A stretch of DNA of 7,543 nucleotides, taken from contig SKHS01000287.1 in the NCBI GenBank assembly GCA_007116835.1, positions 1 to 7,543 of the forward strand. The letters run 5' to 3'. The DNA is from Halomonas sp. GTDB lineage: Bacteria; Pseudomonadota; Gammaproteobacteria; Pseudomonadales; Halomonadaceae. Positions 4,487-7,543 of this stretch are shown piece after piece. Position 1 is the stretch's first letter, and the number at the start of each line of letters is the position of its first letter. A program made the translations under genes and the position numbers. A model generated the notes under the pieces. That model saw nothing but the letters and a program-made list of their open reading frames with translations, searched no databases and was not told where the DNA came from.

Positions 4487-7333
4487 TTAGCGTTGGTCTG
4501 TTAACGGCGAACGCGCTTCACGGTACGGAGTAATATCGCTGGGTGCATCGCCTGGATCGTAGCGAATGTCCAGTTGGTGCGCTTGTAGGGTAGGCCATAG
4601 CGTCTGCAAGGCTTCCACGCTAACCTCTAGCGTCAGTGCCGCCAACTGTTCGCGACGATCAAACACAACTTCTGGCAGTGCCGTTGCCCGCCAGTAGCGG
4701 TTGGCCATGCCTTGAAGGCTGGTGTCGCGTTGGCGAAGTCGGTCATGTACCGCTTGGCGGTGGGCAGCTAGCTCGTCGTCAGTTAACGCCGCCAGGCGTT
4801 CGCCTGCCGCCGCTTTAAAGGCATCCATGCGCTCGGCAATCGTGTCGCTGTTGACGTCTGGCGACTGAACCACGAAGGCAATGCCAGGTGCTTCAAGCAG
4901 CGGGGAGTAACCCGCGTTGACGATATAGCCAAGCTGCTCTTCGGTGCGCAGCTGTTGATAAAAGGGTGTATCTAACCACTGGGCCAATACGCTAAGCAGT
5001 GCTTGCTCTTCAGTGGTTTGGTTGCGCCCTTGCAAGTACCGTAAGACCAGTGACTCTTCACGGGTGCTGTGGGGGTGAAGCACTTGGGGCTCATCGCTGA
5101 CGGCTAGCGGTTGAAGGGTGGGAATATCCTCGCGGGTCAGCCTGGGCGTGAGGGCTCCCCGTATGAGGCTGGCCTGCTCATTAGCTAGGGTTGCATCGAG
5201 ATTGCCAACGGCCATGGCATCGACATAAAGCGCACCTAAAAACCGTTTGCGGAAATTCTCCAAGTGTTGGCGTTCCATGCGATGGCTAGCATCAAGCAGC
5301 TCGCTGGTAGACCACTGGGGCGTCAGCAAAGCTTCGCCCAGGGCGCGGCTGGCCTGGCCATAGAGCGATGATTGCGGCGCGTTACGCCACTCCCGTTGCA
5401 GCTGATAACGCACGCGTTCGAAGGCGTTTGGGGAAATGTCGGCGTGCTTCAGCTGTTCAATTGCCTGCTCAATCAGTGGCGTTTGACCGTCACGCCAGCC
5501 AGAGAACGATAGCGTAATGCCGCGAGCGTGGGCATAAGCGCTGAATGATTGTCCAGCCAGCCAAGCAGGATAAAGCGACTCATTTAAACTGTCATTTAAC
5601 CAGTTTGCCAGTAAGCGTGTGAGCACAGCTTCTTCCGGCGAGTAGCTGGCGCTGGGGTGCTGCAGACTGACACGCCACTCAACGCTAGGGGTGTTAAAGC
5701 GGCTATCCAGCATATGCCACGCAGTAAAGGTGGGGGTATCGACTAAAGATGTGGGGCGCTCATCCTGCCCGGAATGCAGCGTTAAATCGCTGGCGATAAA
5801 GGGGTTTGGTTCAGGCAGTGCTAAGCCACCGAGTGCCAGGCCGGCTTGTGTTGGCGGCTGCTCTCGCCATTGGGTATTAAACCAAGGAGAAACCGTGTCG
5901 CTCTCAACGTCCGGTGCTGAGTAGAAGCGCAGCATATTGTCTGGTGTCAGGGCGTCGAGGTATACCTGCTGGCGCTCACTGTCCATGCCGTCCATGCGGT
6001 AGGGGGCATACTGAACATCTTCAACCGGGTAGCGAGAGAGGCTCATCGCTAAACGGGTCGCTTCTTGCTGGGGCGCACCGTGCTGTTGAAAACGAAACGC
6101 TTGCTCGCTTAGGTTTTGTTGTTCTTCATAGCGCCATTCCGCTAACCCTTCTTCGCGAATTTGTTCAATCGCAGCAAACAGCGTGGCCTCAATATCATCC
6201 AGCCGTTCGGCGCCGTTTGGCGTTAGGCTGATGGATATCGTAAATAGCGCCTCGTTGCCATCGCCACGGCCAACACCTGCCGAGAGTGCATCGGCAAGGC
6301 CCGCTTCGCGCAGTACGGCCAGTAGACTGCCGTCGCCCTCATCCCCCAGTAGGTGAGAAATGAGTTGGGTGGGCTTGGTGCGGTATTCATCCAGGGGATC
6401 TGGAACAGGGAAGTAAAACCGCAGTTGGCGACGGTCTTGCAACGACTGGCGTTCGATATAGCGGGGGAGTGTGTCCCTGTCCACTAAGGGGACATCAATG
6501 GTGGGGGCACTGAGGCCGTTATCAGGAATGTCGGCAAAACGCTCCACTACCCAAGTTTCCAGAGTGTCTAGCGGCTGTGGAGCGACGATTGCCAGATTCA
6601 TGACGTTGGCATCGTAATAGCGGTGGTAAAAATCGATAACGCGCTCTCTCAGCGTGGCTTCCCCCTCGGGCGGGTTGGCGAGCGTTTCACGGCTACCTAC
6701 GGCAAAACCCGTTGTGGGGTTAGCGGGGTTTAAGAGCTGATTCAGCACGTCATTTTCACGTCGTGACTCGTCACGAATACGAGCCATGTACTCCGAATGA
6801 ACAATAGTGCGCTCGCTTTCCAACTGGTCGGCGTTAAACAGCGGTGACAGAAAGAATTCACTGAAGCGATCTAGTGCACCTGGTAGTGCGGAGGGCTCGA
6901 TATCAAAAAAGTAGTTAGTGTCCTGCTGCGCGGTGAAGGCGTTATGCGAGCCAGCATTGTCGGAAATAAAGCCTTGATACGCGTCTGATTGAGGGTACGG
7001 CTCTGTCCCTAGGAACAGCATGTGCTCTAAAAAGTGAGCCAAGCCCTGTAGGTCGTCAGGATCTTGAGCACTGCCAACGCGGACATTCATAGAAGCAGCT
7101 GCTTTATCAGCTTCGGGGTCACTCACCAACAGCGCCTGAAGGCCGTTGTCTAGGGTTAAGACGCGGTAGTCGCGGTTATCAAAGGGGCTGATGGTAGGGG
7201 TGGTAACGTCTGCCACGGGGGTGTCGTGTGCAAGCGTGCTGGATGCAAAACACCCGCTTACGCTAATGACAAGACTGATCATGATTCGCCGCGTAGCGGG
7301 GCGAGTAGGTGTAAGTTCGTTAGTTCGCAACAT
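4487..7333 (-). CDS. Exported M16-family (pitrilysin/insulinase-like) zinc metallopeptidase
   Basis: This 948-residue protein is a full-length M16A peptidase: two similar halves of about 450 residues form a chamber that degrades peptides. In the catalytic half the inverted zinc motif HFLEH has His100, Glu103 (catalytic base) and His104. The third zinc ligand, Glu181 (HSEYMARIRDE), lies exactly 76 residues after the motif, matching the pitrilysin signature HxxEHx76E. In the second half LRTEEQLGY supplies Arg796 and Tyr803, equivalent to the substrate-binding Arg and Tyr of human IDE. The N-terminus is an export signal: a basic region (RPATRR), a hydrophobic core (IMISLVISV), then VSGC with Cys28 as a possible lipobox, or cleavage after TLA for a soluble periplasmic form. 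The ATG at 7333 is preferred over one 54 bp upstream because AGGAG lies 5 nt before it and it overlaps the stop of the upstream gene (TAATG). E. coli ptrA is related, but orthology is not proven, so no symbol is given. Confidence 0.93.
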   Translation of the reverse strand: MLRTNELTPTRPATRRIMISLVISVSGCFASSTLAHDTPVADVTTPTISPFDNRDYRVLTLDNGLQALLVSDPEADKAAASMNVRVGSAQDPDDLQGLAHFLEHMLFLGTEPYPQSDAYQGFISDNAGSHNAFTAQQDTNYFFDIEPSALPGALDRFSEFFLSPLFNADQLESERTIVHSEYMARIRDESRRENDVLNQLLNPANPTTGFAVGSRETLANPPEGEATLRERVIDFYHRYYDANVMNLAIVAPQPLDTLETWVVERFADIPDNGLSAPTIDVPLVDRDTLPRYIERQSLQDRRQLRFYFPVPDPLDEYRTKPTQLISHLLGDEGDGSLLAVLREAGLADALSAGVGRGDGNEALFTISISLTPNGAERLDDIEATLFAAIEQIREEGLAEWRYEEQQNLSEQAFRFQQHGAPQQEATRLAMSLSRYPVEDVQYAPYRMDGMDSERQQVYLDALTPDNMLRFYSAPDVESDTVSPWFNTQWREQPPTQAGLALGGLALPEPNPFIASDLTLHSGQDERPTSLVDTPTFTAWHMLDSRFNTPSVEWRVSLQHPSASYSPEEAVLTRLLANWLNDSLNESLYPAWLAGQSFSAYAHARGITLSFSGWRDGQTPLIEQAIEQLKHADISPNAFERVRYQLQREWRNAPQSSLYGQASRALGEALLTPQWSTSELLDASHRMERQHLENFRKRFLGALYVDAMAVGNLDATLANEQASLIRGALTPRLTREDIPTLQPLAVSDEPQVLHPHSTREESLVLRYLQGRNQTTEEQALLSVLAQWLDTPFYQQLRTEEQLGYIVNAGYSPLLEAPGIAFVVQSPDVNSDTIAERMDAFKAAAGERLAALTDDELAAHRQAVHDRLRQRDTSLQGMANRYWRATALPEVVFDRREQLAALTLEVSVEALQTLWPTLQAHQLDIRYDPGDAPSDITPYREARSPLTDQR

Positions 7334-7343
7334 TACGGCTCCT
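7333..7343 (-). promoter_or_regulatory. TAATG stop-start junction and ribosome site of the M16 peptidase gene
   Basis: The TAA of the SRAP gene (7333-7335) shares its last base with the ATG of the peptidase gene (7331-7333). The last codons of the SRAP gene (CAG GAG CCG) contain AGGAG (7339-7343), 5 nt before the ATG. This implies one transcript and translational coupling by terminating ribosomes. It also fixes the peptidase start in preference to the longer frame. Confidence 0.85.
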
Positions 7344-7543
7344 GTGGCACGGTCCAGCGCAGCATTGGCCCTACTGGGTGCGCGCAAGACGATGACTGAT
7401 AGGCAGGGTTATTAACATGTTTTGATACCGGAAAAGCGCCCAACAGTTCCAAAGGTGCTGGCATTAAAAGTTGATTTAGGGCGCTAAGTTCGGTGGTGGG
7501 GGCTAGCCAGCGTGACAGAGCCTCGGGCGCTATCACCACGGGC
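7333..7543 (-). CDS. SRAP-family protein (YedK/HMCES-like), C-terminal fragment, runs off right edge
   Basis: About 69 C-terminal residues are visible. SRAP proteins bind ssDNA and trap abasic sites through a covalent thiazolidine link to an N-terminal cysteine, shielding them during replication. The visible tail shows the family's closing pattern: a PVVIAPEALSRWLAP segment, as found after the catalytic HDRMP motif, then a helix with LNQLLMP, then FPVSKHVNNP near the end. The active-site Cys, Asn, Glu and His lie beyond the window, so activity cannot be judged. A GTG at 7537-7539 is an internal Val codon, not a start: the frame remains open to the edge and the conserved pattern continues through it (PV). 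The gene is upstream of, and overlaps by one base, the M16 peptidase gene, probably in one operon. Confidence 0.8.
   Translation of the reverse strand, partial: PVVIAPEALSRWLAPTTELSALNQLLMPAPLELLGAFPVSKHVNNPAYQSSSCAHPVGPMLRWTVPQEP

Noticed and set aside
7334..7387. 18-residue N-terminal extension of the M16 peptidase
   Set aside because: It would overlap the SRAP gene by over 50 bp and put a long non-signal segment before the export signal; the TAATG start with AGGAG is far better.

Overview
The window looks like ordinary chromosome from a gammaproteobacterium, most likely a member of the Halomonadaceae (Halomonas/Vreelandella type). This rests on moderate GC by eye, MinC/MinD/MinE and exonuclease I proteins close to the E. 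coli and Pseudomonas forms I know, and the HEAT-like N-terminus of a gene beside minC. The genus is an inference from remembered protein style, not a search result.

Layout from left to right. (1) Positions 1-653, minus strand: the first 217 codons of a HEAT-like-repeat protein, probably a DUF349-type protein, running off the left edge. (2) 654-833: divergent intergenic region with the upstream signals of that gene and of minC. (3) 834-2804, plus strand: complete minC, minD and minE, encoding the oscillating system that keeps the FtsZ ring away from the poles. minC and minD are separated by an unusually roomy 154-bp gap; minD starts with TTG; minD and minE overlap by ATGA. (4) 2805-2973: a 169-bp spacer. 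(5) 2974-4467, plus: sbcB, exonuclease I, with all DEDDh catalytic residues at the E. coli positions. (6) 4468-4486: a 19-bp convergent junction with a small hairpin. (7) 4487-7333, minus: a large exported M16 (pitrilysin/insulinase) zinc peptidase. (8) 7333-7543, minus: the C-terminal end of an SRAP (YedK/HMCES-like) protein entering from the right edge; its stop codon overlaps the peptidase start (TAATG), so the two form a translationally linked pair.

Functionally the window holds a cell-division site-selection operon, two DNA-maintenance proteins (exonuclease I and SRAP) on opposite strands, and one cell-envelope protease. No stretch longer than 300 bp lacks a gene. I saw no RNA genes, insertion sequences, CRISPR arrays, phage genes or broken genes. 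I found no clear new system. The points most worth checking are the minC-minD gap with its TTG start, and the SRAP-M16 peptidase coupling.
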